Of a stretch of DNA of 64,000 bases, positions 25,461 through 33,662 are shown in pieces. The notes under the pieces were generated by a model. It did no database searches. It had not been told where the DNA came from and saw only the letters and a list, made by a program, of their open reading frames with translations. The stretch is taken from assembly GCA_009922615.1 (NCBI GenBank), contig RFVF01000019.1, positions 1 through 64,000 of the forward strand, read 5' to 3'. The stretch is from Pseudomonadota bacterium (GTDB taxonomy: Bacteria > Verrucomicrobiota > Verrucomicrobiia > Limisphaerales > SXTU01). The position numbers and the translations under genes were made by a program. Numbering within the stretch: the stretch's first letter is position 1; each line of letters starts with the position of its first letter.

Positions 25461-27197
25461 TTACTTCTTCTCCAGCTCGGCGATGCGTTCGGCCGTCTTC
25501 TTCTTTAGGATGGTCAGGAACTGCTGGTTCTTTGCGTCGGCCTTGGCGGACTGCTCCTCCATCTGCTTCAGGCGGGCCTTGAGCGCCTCGACATTCTTCT
25601 CCTCGGCGAGCCGGCCAAGGAACTGCCGCACTGCGGGCAACTGCTGCGGTGAGAGGCCCGCAAGGTCTGGATCCTCGCTGGCATTCTTGCCAGTTTTGCG
25701 GACGATGGAGGCAATGTTGCGGTTGTCCTTGGTGAGGTAAGTCTCGGCCACGCGTTTCACGTCGGCGGCGGTGACGGCCTGGAGCTTCGGGCCGGCCTCG
25801 TTGATTTCTTGCCAGCGACCGAGGCCATCGTAGCGCAGCAGCGCCTGCATGATGGCGTGGTTGTTGGAGAGCTTGCGGTATTCGCCTGCGGCGAAGTTGT
25901 TCTTCACCTTCTGCAACTCCTCCGGCGGCACTTCGGTGGTTTTGATTTTCTCGATCTCGGCGAGCAGGCCGGCCTCAAGGTCGGCGGGTGTTTTGCCGTC
26001 CGTAACTTCGCCGCCGACGTTGAACAGGCTCGCCCAACGCATCGCGTGCTGCTGGGCGTAGGCCTCGGTGGCGACCTTCGAGCCGAGCACGAGGCCCTTG
26101 TAGAGGCGGCCCGTGCGGGTGGAAAGGAGCTGCGCAAGAACCGCGAGCGGATAAGTGTCCTTGTGGCCGAAGGCGGGCGTGTGCCACATGATGTCCACCT
26201 GCGGGTTGGTGTCCGCCTCGCCGTTCATGCGCTTCTCGGCGGGTTGCTTGATTTCGAGCGTGACGACGTCGGGCGCGGCCTCCTTCCCGCGCGGGATGCG
26301 GCCAAAATACTTCTCGGCCAGCGCGGTGGCCTGGTCGGGGTCGAAGTCACCGACCAGCACGGTGGTGAGGTTCTGCGGCGCGTAGTAGAGCGCGTAGAAC
26401 TCATCTGCCTGCTTCTTCGAGATGGCGGGGATGTCGGACGGCCAGCCGACGACCGGCCAGGAATAAGGGTGCGATTCCCAGAACATTGCCCAGAACGCTT
26501 CCTCGATGCGGCCCGTGGGCGTTGACTCCGTGCGCATCCGGCGTTCCTCGAAGACCACGTCGCGCTCCGCGTAAAACTCACGGAAGACTGGCGCGAGCAG
26601 GCGGCCGCTTTCCATCCACATCCACAGCTCGAGCTTGTTCGCCGGGACGGTGATGAAATAGACGGTCACGTCCTGGCTGGTGTAGGCGTTCATCTGCGAG
26701 CCACCGTTCGAGGTGTAAACGCGGTCAAACTCGTTCTTCACGAGAATTTCGCGCTGCGCGTCCACGAGCTTCTTGAACTGGGCTTGCAGCTCTTTGTAGC
26801 GCGGCGTCCAGGTATCGGGGTTGAGCAGGTCGGTGATTTCCCCGCGGCGCCAGAGCGTGCGCATCACGGATTCCTCCTGCCGCATCAAGTCCCGCACGCG
26901 CTCCTGCTCGTTGATGATTTCCACGTCCTTCTTGTAGTCCTTCGTGCCGAGCGTGGGCGTGCCCTTGAACATCATGTGTTCGAAGAGGTGCGCGATGCCG
27001 GTGATGCCGGGCCGCTCGTTGGCGCTGCCCACGTGGGCGACCCAGCCGCCCGCGACGGTCGGCTCGTCATGGCGCGGAAGCAGGAGCAGGCGCATGCCGT
27101 TGGAGAGGGTCTTCTCGATGACCGGAACTTTTTGCGCGCGCGCGGGGAGCGTGAGCAGCACGAGGAGGAGGCAGAGCGGGAGGAACTTGGGTGTCAT
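25461..27197 (-). CDS. M16 zinc metallopeptidase, catalytic subunit
   Basis: A 578-residue exported protease with a Sec signal peptide (LLLVLLTLPARA|QK). The inverted zinc motif HLFEH (His70, Glu73, His74) lies in GITGIAHLFEHMMFKGT. The second M16 domain follows from about residue 220. The C-terminus (about 500-578) is extended with a predicted coiled-coil of Lys, Glu and Ala (ADAKNQQFLTILKKK). The gene is directly upstream of the non-catalytic M16 gene and should be translated with it. The substrate is probably periplasmic peptide or unfolded protein. Confidence 0.94.
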   Translation of the reverse strand: MTPKFLPLCLLLVLLTLPARAQKVPVIEKTLSNGMRLLLLPRHDEPTVAGGWVAHVGSANERPGITGIAHLFEHMMFKGTPTLGTKDYKKDVEIINEQERVRDLMRQEESVMRTLWRRGEITDLLNPDTWTPRYKELQAQFKKLVDAQREILVKNEFDRVYTSNGGSQMNAYTSQDVTVYFITVPANKLELWMWMESGRLLAPVFREFYAERDVVFEERRMRTESTPTGRIEEAFWAMFWESHPYSWPVVGWPSDIPAISKKQADEFYALYYAPQNLTTVLVGDFDPDQATALAEKYFGRIPRGKEAAPDVVTLEIKQPAEKRMNGEADTNPQVDIMWHTPAFGHKDTYPLAVLAQLLSTRTGRLYKGLVLGSKVATEAYAQQHAMRWASLFNVGGEVTDGKTPADLEAGLLAEIEKIKTTEVPPEELQKVKNNFAAGEYRKLSNNHAIMQALLRYDGLGRWQEINEAGPKLQAVTAADVKRVAETYLTKDNRNIASIVRKTGKNASEDPDLAGLSPQQLPAVRQFLGRLAEEKNVEALKARLKQMEEQSAKADAKNQQFLTILKKKTAERIAELEKK

Positions 27198-27269
27198 GCG
27201 TGGGCGCGGTTGAACGTGCGGAGAGGAAAGCCTGAAAGCCGGGATGCGTCAATCGCGCCCGGAGTTGGT

Positions 27270-27369
27270 TTCACCACAGAGACACAGACATCACAGAGAA
27301 GAAACGGGAACCGGTGCTTGCCCGCCTCCATTTCGGCGCTCTGTGTGCCCTCTGTGCTTCTGTGGTGAA
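27270..27369. repeat. Inverted repeat with triple CACAGAG units (third copy)
   Basis: Left arm 27270-27298 and right arm 27339-27369 are inverted, imperfect copies ending in TTCACCACAGAG and its complement. CACAGA units begin at 27275, 27283 and 27292 (spacing 8 and 9, as in the 5460 copy). It sits upstream of the catalytic M16 gene and beyond the end of the SDR gene, all on the minus strand, so it could separate the two transcripts. Confidence 0.8.
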
Positions 27370-27378
27370 GTGAACTTG

Positions 27379-28092
27379 TCACCCCGGCCGCACCAGCATT
27401 TCCTCCACGACGCAGCGGAACGGAAGGTTGATGGCCAGCAGGGCGCAGTCGGCGATGTCCTCGGGCTTCATCATCCTCGCACGCGCGGCTGCGTCGGGGA
27501 CGACGGGGCGCTTGCCGAGCAGTTCGGTGTCGATGTCACCGGGGAAGATCGAGCAAGCGCGGATGCCGTTGACGCGTTCCTCGGCGTTGATGCACTGCGT
27601 GAGGCCGGCCTGGCCGAACTTGGAAAGCACGTAGCTGGGGCCGCTCTTGGGGCTGGCCTTGAGGCCGGCCTCGGAGACGATATTGACGATGGTGCCGGAT
27701 TTGCGCGCGCGCATTTGCGGCAGAAAGGCCTGTGCGCAGTAGTAGGAGCCGTGGAGGTTGGCGTCGATGACGGCGTGGTAATCCTCCAGCGAAAGCTCGG
27801 CGAGCGAGCGGCGCGGGATGTTCGTGCCGGCGGCGTTGACGAGCACTTCGATGGTTTTGAACTTCGCCAGGACCGTCTTGGCCATTGCGGCGACTTGCGT
27901 CACGTCGCCAATGTCGCAGGGGACGATGAGGAATTGCTTGGCGTGTTTCTTGGCCAGCTTGACGGTGTTCTTCAACGCCTCCTCGCGGCGCCCGAGGATG
28001 GCAACCTTCCAGCCCTGGGCGGCGAGTTTGAGGGCGGTGGCCTGGCCGACTCCACTGCCGGCTCCGGTGACGACTGCGTTTTTGATTGGCAT
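27379..28092 (-). CDS. Short-chain dehydrogenase/reductase
   Basis: A 237-residue SDR. It has the nucleotide motif TGAGSGVG (residues 9-16), NAAGT at about 86-90, catalytic Ser140 (IVNIVSEAG), and Tyr154/Lys158 in SYVLSKFG. This is a classical SDR length. The C-terminal region has PGDIDTELLG. NAD(P)-dependent oxidation or reduction is expected; the substrate is not predictable. It stands alone, downstream of the protein kinase gene on the same strand (51-base gap). Confidence 0.88.
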   Translation of the reverse strand: MPIKNAVVTGAGSGVGQATALKLAAQGWKVAILGRREEALKNTVKLAKKHAKQFLIVPCDIGDVTQVAAMAKTVLAKFKTIEVLVNAAGTNIPRRSLAELSLEDYHAVIDANLHGSYYCAQAFLPQMRARKSGTIVNIVSEAGLKASPKSGPSYVLSKFGQAGLTQCINAEERVNGIRACSIFPGDIDTELLGKRPVVPDAAARARMMKPEDIADCALLAINLPFRCVVEEMLVRPG

Positions 28093-28143
28093 GCGGGCGA
28101 CAGGTTGAAGCGTCTGTCGGCGCGTGCAAGCCGGAAGGTGGGC

Positions 28144-29019
28144 TCAGTTCACGTAGAGCGCCTGCTGGAGCTGGGCGACGAGCACGTGGGTGTTGGGATA
28201 GCGATTTTCCGGGTCGCGTTCCATGCACTTGAGGATGATGCGCTCGACGGCGATGGGAATGTCCTCGTTGAACTGGCGTGGCGGCGGGACCGAGTGTTTC
28301 TCGTCGAGTTGCTTGCGCAGCACGGCTTCGGCCGTTTCTCCGCTGAAGGGCTTGCGGAACGTGAGCAGTTCGTAGGCGGTGACGCCAAAGGAGAAGAGGT
28401 CCGCGCGCTGGTCGAGCGGCTCGTGGCGGATTTGCTCGGGGGCCATGTAGGCAGGCGTGCCGGCGTTGCTGGGCATCTTTTTCGGTTTCTTGGGCAAGGG
28501 CTGGGCGAGATCGAAGTCCACCAGCCGGATGTCACCGCCGTTGGTCACGAGGACGTTCTCTGGCTTGAAGTCCAGGTGGATGAAGCCCTTTTCGTGCATG
28601 TGCTCCAGCGCCTGGGCCATGTCGATGAGAATGTTGCCGACGAACTCGCCGAGGATCGGATCGCTCTTGGTAATGCGGTGCTTGAGGTTGGAACCCTCAA
28701 CCCTTTCCAGCAGGGCATAGTCCACGCCATCAACTTTTCCGTGTCCGTGATAGCCGATGATGAAGGGGTGCCCGTGGATTTTCTCGAGCACGTCGAGCCC
28801 GTGCCGGAATTGCTTCCGCGCCTCCTTGTCGACGGTGCCGTTGCCCAGCAGCCGGCGCAGGGCAAACGTGTGGCCCTCTGAATCAGTCGCCGTCCAGATC
28901 TCCGCCGTGCCGCCGCGGTTGATCAGTTCGTGGAGCGAATACTCGCCAAACAAATGCGGCGCATTCGGATCGTGAACCGTTGGCTTTTGTTTGCGGCGGA
29001 AGATGCCGAGTGGTGACAT
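28144..29019 (-). CDS. Ser/Thr protein kinase-like protein, atypical motifs
   Basis: A 291-residue cytosolic kinase domain with the start at 29019 (MSPLGIF). The catalytic-loop Asp150, Lys152 and Asn155 are in HLDFKPENVLV, and GTPAYMAPEQI and DLFSFGVTAYELL are present, so the lobe architecture is standard. Two conserved positions are altered: the beta-3 Lys is Arg55 (FALRRL instead of VAIK), and the DFG motif is DFD (168-170). The glycine loop reads NRGGTAEIW. It may be a weak or pseudo-kinase, or an atypical active kinase. There are no PASTA or membrane segments. It is divergent from the CPBP gene. Confidence 0.85.
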   Translation of the reverse strand: MSPLGIFRRKQKPTVHDPNAPHLFGEYSLHELINRGGTAEIWTATDSEGHTFALRRLLGNGTVDKEARKQFRHGLDVLEKIHGHPFIIGYHGHGKVDGVDYALLERVEGSNLKHRITKSDPILGEFVGNILIDMAQALEHMHEKGFIHLDFKPENVLVTNGGDIRLVDFDLAQPLPKKPKKMPSNAGTPAYMAPEQIRHEPLDQRADLFSFGVTAYELLTFRKPFSGETAEAVLRKQLDEKHSVPPPRQFNEDIPIAVERIILKCMERDPENRYPNTHVLVAQLQQALYVN

Positions 29020-29071
29020 GGTCAATGACAAAGGGGCTGTTGTCGCCCCGCACAGAGACGCATCGACAGCG

Positions 29072-30106
29072 ATGCGCGTTACACTAGGAGGGACAAGGCT
29101 CGACTTTATTCCTCCTTCCGTAAGAGCTGGGCAGCAATATCCGCTTGGCGGCTGTTTCGCAAGACCGCTTAATCCGCACGTGCGCGCCGCCGGAATCCTT
29201 CTCGCCTACTTCTTGGGGGTGCTTCTGGTCGCCACGCTGGTGGCTCCGTGGTTTTTTCAACTGGGCCAATGGTTCGCCGGCGAAGTCACCTGGATCAAGG
29301 GTCTGGCCCAGCAGCCCTTTCACCGTTACCTCAACCGCTGCCTGCTGGTGGTGGCACTCGCTGGGTTGTGGCCGCTTGCCCGCTCGCTCCAGCTCACGAG
29401 CCTGCGGGCCGTGGGCCTGGCGTGGACGCCTGTCAGCCGTCGGCAACTCTCCCTCGGACTGGTCGTCGGCTTCGGCTCGCTGCTCCTCGCCGCGCTCGGA
29501 CTGGTGCTGGTCGGCGTGCGGAGCGCCAATTTCAACCTGCCGCTTGCCACCGTCGTGAAACTGCTCCTTAACGCGACACTCTCCGCTGTGGTCGTCGCGC
29601 TGGTCGAGGAACTGTTCTTTCGCGGCGTCATCTTCGGTGCGCTGCGGCAAGCGACTAGATTGCCAGTGGCGCTGGGACTGAGCAGCGCCCTTTACGCGGC
29701 GCTGCATTTCCTCGCCCGCGTCGAATTCGTCGGCCCGGTGGACTGGGCGTCCGGGCTGACGCTGTTGCCGCAGATGATGCGGGGCGTCATGGCGCCGGAA
29801 AACCTGCTGCCCGCGCTCACGCTCACTGTCGGTGGCGCGGTGCTAGCGCTGGCCTATCACCGCACGGGGAGCTTGTGGTTCAGCGTCGGCCTGCACGCCG
29901 GCTGGGTCTTTTGGCTGAAAGTTTTCAAGACCGTGACGGTTACGAGCCCGACGGCGGGCGGTGCCTTTTGGGGCACGGACAAGCTGGTGGATGGATGGCT
30001 CACGCTGTTCGTCATGGGCGCGTTGCTCGTCGGCGTTGCGCGGTCGCGGCTTCTCGGGCAATCTCCCGCAGTCGCCCATGAACGCCCTCTCGGCCCAAAC
30101 CCGTGA
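29072..30106 (+). CDS. CPBP family intramembrane metalloprotease
   Basis: A CAAX-protease/bacteriocin-processing-type membrane protein. The key motif EELFFRGVIFGALR and a following HFLARVEF region are visible, with HAGWVFW near the C-terminus. At least seven hydrophobic segments are present. The start is uncertain: ATG 28991 would overlap the kinase gene, ATG 29072 is used here, and GTG 29180 (VRAAGILLAYFLG) would start directly before the first membrane span. Substrates of this family vary; none is implied here. Its end overlaps the comF start by 29 bases. Confidence 0.85.
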   Translation: MRVTLGGTRLDFIPPSVRAGQQYPLGGCFARPLNPHVRAAGILLAYFLGVLLVATLVAPWFFQLGQWFAGEVTWIKGLAQQPFHRYLNRCLLVVALAGLWPLARSLQLTSLRAVGLAWTPVSRRQLSLGLVVGFGSLLLAALGLVLVGVRSANFNLPLATVVKLLLNATLSAVVVALVEELFFRGVIFGALRQATRLPVALGLSSALYAALHFLARVEFVGPVDWASGLTLLPQMMRGVMAPENLLPALTLTVGGAVLALAYHRTGSLWFSVGLHAGWVFWLKVFKTVTVTSPTAGGAFWGTDKLVDGWLTLFVMGALLVGVARSRLLGQSPAVAHERPLGPNP

Positions 30107-30721
30107 CTGGCTTGATGCCGGCCTGGCGTTCTTCTACCCGCCGGTCTGCCAGCTCTGCACCGCCCAGCGCGCGACGCCGGCCGAGGGCTATGTCTGTCCG
30201 GCCTGCTGGCAAAAGGTGCGCTTCATCGTTCCGCCCTGCTGCGAGCGCTGCGGCCTGCCCTATCCCGGCGACATCACCACCGCGTTCGAGTGTTCGAACT
30301 GCCGCGATCTCGAACTGCATTTCCGCTGGGCACGTTCATCGATGGTCGCCAACGACTTTCTGCGCGACGTGATCCACCGCTACAAATACAGCCGCGCGCT
30401 GTGGTTCGAGCCATTTCTCGCCGACCTGCTCGTGCGCGTCGCCCAGCCCGTGCTCCAAGCGGAAAACATTGCCGGCATCGTCCCTGTGCCGCTGCATCCG
30501 GTGAAGCAACGCGAACGTGAGTTCAACCAGGCCGAGCGGCTTGCCGCACCGCTGGCCCGCGCGCTCGGCGTGCCGGTGCGCACCGACCTCGTCCAGCCGA
30601 GCGCCTTGTCGTGCTCGACGACGTGCTCACCACCGGGGCGACGACCAGTGCCGTTGCCCGTGTGCTGCGCGCGAGCGGCGCGGGCGACGTGCTGGTCTGG
30701 ACGTTGGCGCGCGGTTTGTGA
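30078..30721 (+). pseudogene. comF: ComF family phosphoribosyltransferase-like gene with internal frameshift
   Basis: The first part (about 30078-30605) reads as normal ComF: a zinc-finger-like N-terminus with CQLC...CPAC...CCERCGLPYPG...CSNC, then VIHRYKYSR and GIVPVPLHP...REREFNQAERLA. After VRTDLVQPSA the frame shifts. The next frame then gives LVVLDDVLTTGATTSAVARVL, the phosphoribosyltransferase signature, and ends at TGA 30719-30721. The segment normally between them (a loop with TxxQ and R-rich residues) is missing. So the gene has a deletion of roughly 30-45 codons with loss of frame, unless it is an assembly error. The reading frame of the first part runs on into the following lipoprotein gene. 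Confidence 0.75.
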
Positions 30722-30782
30722 ACCTTGCTTCGGACCGCACTTTCAGCGAAACCTTGCCCGCCCAGCATGTCTGGCACTCAAC

Positions 30783-31133
30783 ATGAAAACTGGCCTCCTT
30801 CGTTTCGCCCTTTTGGCCCTCGTGGCCGCGTCGTTGACCGCCTGCATCGCCACCAAGGAAACTGTCTATCGCGAGACGGAGCGCATCAAAGTGGAGTTCG
30901 AGAACGACGCGGCGGCCCGCATTTTCTACGAGGCCTTCACCAGGTCGCCCGAATCCCGTCAGCGCAACGAGAAGATCACCACGTTCACCATCCCCGTCAT
31001 CATCCATGCACAGCGCACGGAGAAGGACTCGGAGAACACCGCCTTCAACGCCGCCGTCCGCCGCTGTGACACCAACGGCGACGGCAAAATCACCGAGCAG
31101 GAAGCGCGTATCTTCGCCGCGCAGCAGAAATAG
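30783..31133 (+). CDS. Small lipoprotein with EF-hand-like motif
   Basis: A 116-residue protein. The lipobox LTAC puts the acylated Cys at residue 21 after a hydrophobic signal, so it is probably anchored to a membrane by Lgt. The mature part has an acidic/basic helical region and a C-terminal DTNGDGKITEQE (12 residues), which fits an EF-hand/dockerin-type calcium loop (D, N, D, G, I, E at the ligand positions). The start at 30783 is chosen for the lipobox. The function is unknown; calcium-linked interaction outside the cytoplasm is a reasonable guess. Confidence 0.8.
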   Translation: MKTGLLRFALLALVAASLTACIATKETVYRETERIKVEFENDAAARIFYEAFTRSPESRQRNEKITTFTIPVIIHAQRTEKDSENTAFNAAVRRCDTNGDGKITEQEARIFAAQQK

Positions 31134-31192
31134 GCCCAGCCTTCGCCAATTCCCGGCTGGATTTCCCGCGCGTCCGCCGCCAAGCTCCCGCC

Positions 31193-31540
31193 ATGAAGTT
31201 GATTCTCTCAACCCACAACGTCACTTTGACCAAAGCCATCGAGGACCACATCCTCGCCAAGATTGACAAGCTCGAGCACTTCGACCGCTGGACGATCGAT
31301 GCCCGCGTCACCATCGAACACGACGACACCCGCGACCCGGCCAAGGCCTTCGGCTGCTCCATGCGCATCGGCGTGCGCGGCCCCGACCTCTTCGCCGAAG
31401 ACCATGAAGCCGACCTCTATGCGGCGATTGATGCCGTCAGCAAGAAGATCGAGCAGCAGATCCGCAAGCGTCACGGCAAGTCCAAGGCGAAGACTCACAG
31501 CGTCGCCGCCCGCAGCAAAGAGAGCCGGCGCGGAACCTGA
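31193..31540 (+). CDS. hpf: Ribosome hibernation-promoting factor (short form)
   Basis: A 115-residue HPF/YfiA-type protein that binds the small-subunit decoding region and blocks translation in stationary phase. The sequence MKLILSTHNVTLTKAIEDHI and the ARVTIEH strand are family-like, as is the central VRGPDLFAEDHEADLYAAIDAVSKKIEQQIRK. There is no long-form C-terminal dimerisation domain. The tail is Lys/Arg/Ser-rich. The stop overlaps the amidohydrolase start (ATGA), so translation may be coupled, though the two are functionally unrelated. Confidence 0.9.
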   Translation: MKLILSTHNVTLTKAIEDHILAKIDKLEHFDRWTIDARVTIEHDDTRDPAKAFGCSMRIGVRGPDLFAEDHEADLYAAIDAVSKKIEQQIRKRHGKSKAKTHSVAARSKESRRGT

Positions 31541-32805
31541 TGGCCCGTCCCACGACCGTCGCCCTGCGCGCCCGCATCGTCGTGCCGGTTTCCCAACCGG
31601 CCATTGAGGACGGTGCGGTTTTTGTTTCGCGGGGCCGCATCGCCGCCCTCGGCCGCTGGGCAGAGCTTCGGCGCAAGGCTCCTGCCCAGGTCCAGGATCT
31701 CGGCGAGGTCGTGCTACTGCCCGGCCTCGTCAACGCCCACTGCCATCTCGACTACACCGACATGGCCGGCGCGATCCCGCCGCCACGGCATTTCCTCGAC
31801 TGGATCCAAGCCATCGTCGCCCTCAAGGCCGCGTGGAGCTACAGCGACTTCGCTGCGTCCTGGTTGCGCGGAGCAGAGCAACTGCTGCGCTCTGGCTGCA
31901 CGACCGTTGCGGATGTCGAGGCCGTGCCCGAGCTGCTCCCGGAAGTCTGGGACGCGACGCCGTTGCGCGTGGTGTCGTTCCTCGAACTCATCTCCGTCCG
32001 CCGCCGTCAACGCCCGGCCACGCTCGTGCGGCAGGCGGGCCGCAAAATCCATGAACTCCCGGCGGGCCGGTGCCGCGCCGCGCTCTCGCCCCACGCGCTC
32101 TACACCACGAACCCAGAGTTGTTGAAGCTCGCGCGCCGCGCCGCCCACCGGGCGCGCTGGCCGCTCACCATGCACGTCGCGGAATCCGGCACCGAGTTTG
32201 GCATGTTCGCGCAGGGCCGCGGCGCGATGTTCGACTGGCTGCGTAAGAACGGGCGTGACATGAGCGATTGCGGCCTGCGCTCGCCCGTGCAGCAGCTCGC
32301 CGCGCTAAAACTGCTCGACCCCCGCTTCCTCGCCGTTCACGTCAACCACCTCGCGCCGGGCGATGCGCGCCTGCTCGCCCGCGCGGGCGCGCACGTGGCG
32401 CATTGCCCGCGCAGCCACGCCTTCTTCCGGCACGAGCCGTTTCCTTTCGGCGAACTTCACGATGCTGGCGTGAACCTCTGCCTCGGCACCGACAGCCTCG
32501 CGAGCATCGCCAAGGAAAACCGCCGCAAGCCCGAACTCGATCTCTTCGCCGAACTCCGCGCCTTCGCCGCGCAACATCCCGGCCTCGCGCCCGAGGAGTT
32601 TCTCGACCTCGTCACCCGCAACGCCGCCGCCGCGCTCGGCCTCCGTAGCAAAGTGGGCCAGCTCGACCGCGGTGCTCACGCGGACCTGATCGTCCTGCGT
32701 GCAGTGCCTCCGTTGATCGCAGCCACCGAGACCATCGTTCACGCCCCACCCGCCGTGACCGGCGTGATGATCGGTGGCACCTGGGCCATTACGCCCGCCA
32801 CCTGA
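31540..32805 (+). CDS. Amidohydrolase (SsnA/aminodeoxyfutalosine-deaminase-like)
   Basis: A 421-residue metal-dependent deaminase/hydrolase of the TIM-barrel amidohydrolase superfamily. Metal ligands are HCHLD (His67, His69), HVAESGTEF, and GTDSLAS; the substrate-binding HCPRSHAFF is also present. These motifs match the S-adenosylhomocysteine/5-methylthioadenosine/aminodeoxyfutalosine deaminase group. Aminodeoxyfutalosine deaminase would belong to futalosine menaquinone synthesis, but no other mqn gene is in the window. Its start overlaps the hpf stop; an SDR gene follows in 5 bases. Confidence 0.85.
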   Translation: MARPTTVALRARIVVPVSQPAIEDGAVFVSRGRIAALGRWAELRRKAPAQVQDLGEVVLLPGLVNAHCHLDYTDMAGAIPPPRHFLDWIQAIVALKAAWSYSDFAASWLRGAEQLLRSGCTTVADVEAVPELLPEVWDATPLRVVSFLELISVRRRQRPATLVRQAGRKIHELPAGRCRAALSPHALYTTNPELLKLARRAAHRARWPLTMHVAESGTEFGMFAQGRGAMFDWLRKNGRDMSDCGLRSPVQQLAALKLLDPRFLAVHVNHLAPGDARLLARAGAHVAHCPRSHAFFRHEPFPFGELHDAGVNLCLGTDSLASIAKENRRKPELDLFAELRAFAAQHPGLAPEEFLDLVTRNAAAALGLRSKVGQLDRGAHADLIVLRAVPPLIAATETIVHAPPAVTGVMIGGTWAITPAT

Positions 32806-32810
32806 CGCCC

Positions 32811-33536
32811 ATGAGCGAGCCGGCCGCATCTCTCCGCGTCGCCCTTGTCACCGGTGCCTCCGGCGGACTGGGCCGGGCGTTCGTAGCGGAATTGCTGGCC
32901 CAGGGTTGGCGCGTGGCTGCCGGTTTTCATCGCGAGAATGTCCACCCTGAAGCCGAGCAGCTTTACCCGCTGCGCCTCGACGTGACCGCGCGGGAAAACG
33001 TCGCGGACGCGGTCGCTGCCATCCTTACCCGCTGGCAACGCATCGACTTGCTCATCAACAACGCCGGCTTGCTCGCGGACAACTGGTCCTGGCACCTCGG
33101 CGACGACGACTGGCAGCGCGTGCTCGACGTGCACCTCAAGGGCGCGTTCCTCTGCGCACAGGCCGTGCTGCGGCCCATGCTCAAACAGCGCGATGGCCAC
33201 ATTCTGAACATCGCCTCCTTCAGCGCACGCACCGGCAATACTGGCCAGGCCAACTACGCCGCCGCCAAGGCCGGCCTGCTCGGCCTCACCACTTCGCTCG
33301 CGAAGGAGGTCGGCTCCCGCAATGTCCGCGTGAACGCACTCCTGCCCGGCGTGTTGCCTACTCAGATGATCGCCGGCCTGACGCCGCAACAACTCGCGGC
33401 CTTCGCCGCCGCCAACGCACTCGGCCGGCTCAACGACCTTGCGGAAGTCGCACGGTTCGCCGCCTTTCTCGCGACGACACAGAACATTTCCGGCCAGCTC
33501 TTCCAGCTCGACAGCCGCATCGCGCGGTGGAGTTGA
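32811..33536 (+). CDS. FabG-like short-chain dehydrogenase
   Basis: A 241-residue SDR. It has TGASGGLG at residues 14-21, NNAG at 83-86, ASFSARTG with a catalytic Ser, and Tyr149/Lys153 in NYAAAKAG. The sequence GQANYAAAKAGLLGLTTSLAKE is close to FabG-type 3-ketoacyl-ACP reductases, but single SDR genes of this type have many substrates. It directly follows the amidohydrolase gene with only 5 bases between, which suggests one transcript. Confidence 0.88.
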   Translation: MSEPAASLRVALVTGASGGLGRAFVAELLAQGWRVAAGFHRENVHPEAEQLYPLRLDVTARENVADAVAAILTRWQRIDLLINNAGLLADNWSWHLGDDDWQRVLDVHLKGAFLCAQAVLRPMLKQRDGHILNIASFSARTGNTGQANYAAAKAGLLGLTTSLAKEVGSRNVRVNALLPGVLPTQMIAGLTPQQLAAFAAANALGRLNDLAEVARFAAFLATTQNISGQLFQLDSRIARWS

Positions 33537-33583
33537 TGGTGTCCGGGGTGGGCCGGGTCGGTCAGGCAAAAACTGATTTCCCT

Positions 33584-33611
33584 TTGACTGCGTTCGCGGC
33601 AGTCTTAACAA
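33584..33611 (+). promoter_or_regulatory. Possible promoter of the epimerase gene
   Basis: TTGACT (33584-33589) and TAACAA (33606-33611) are separated by 16 bases in the 126-base gap upstream of the epimerase ATG (33663). The -10 match is weak (three of six). It is the only promoter-like sequence noticed in this gap. Confidence 0.3.
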
Positions 33612-33662
33612 CGTTTCGCATGTTCGCCCAGACAGGCGGACATCCGACGGACGCAACAATAC

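Noticed and set aside
29961-31133. A single 390-codon gene fusing ComF and a lipoprotein
   Set aside because: The continuous frame arises from a frameshift in comF. The lipobox start at 30783 and the intact ComF C-terminus in another frame show two separate genes.
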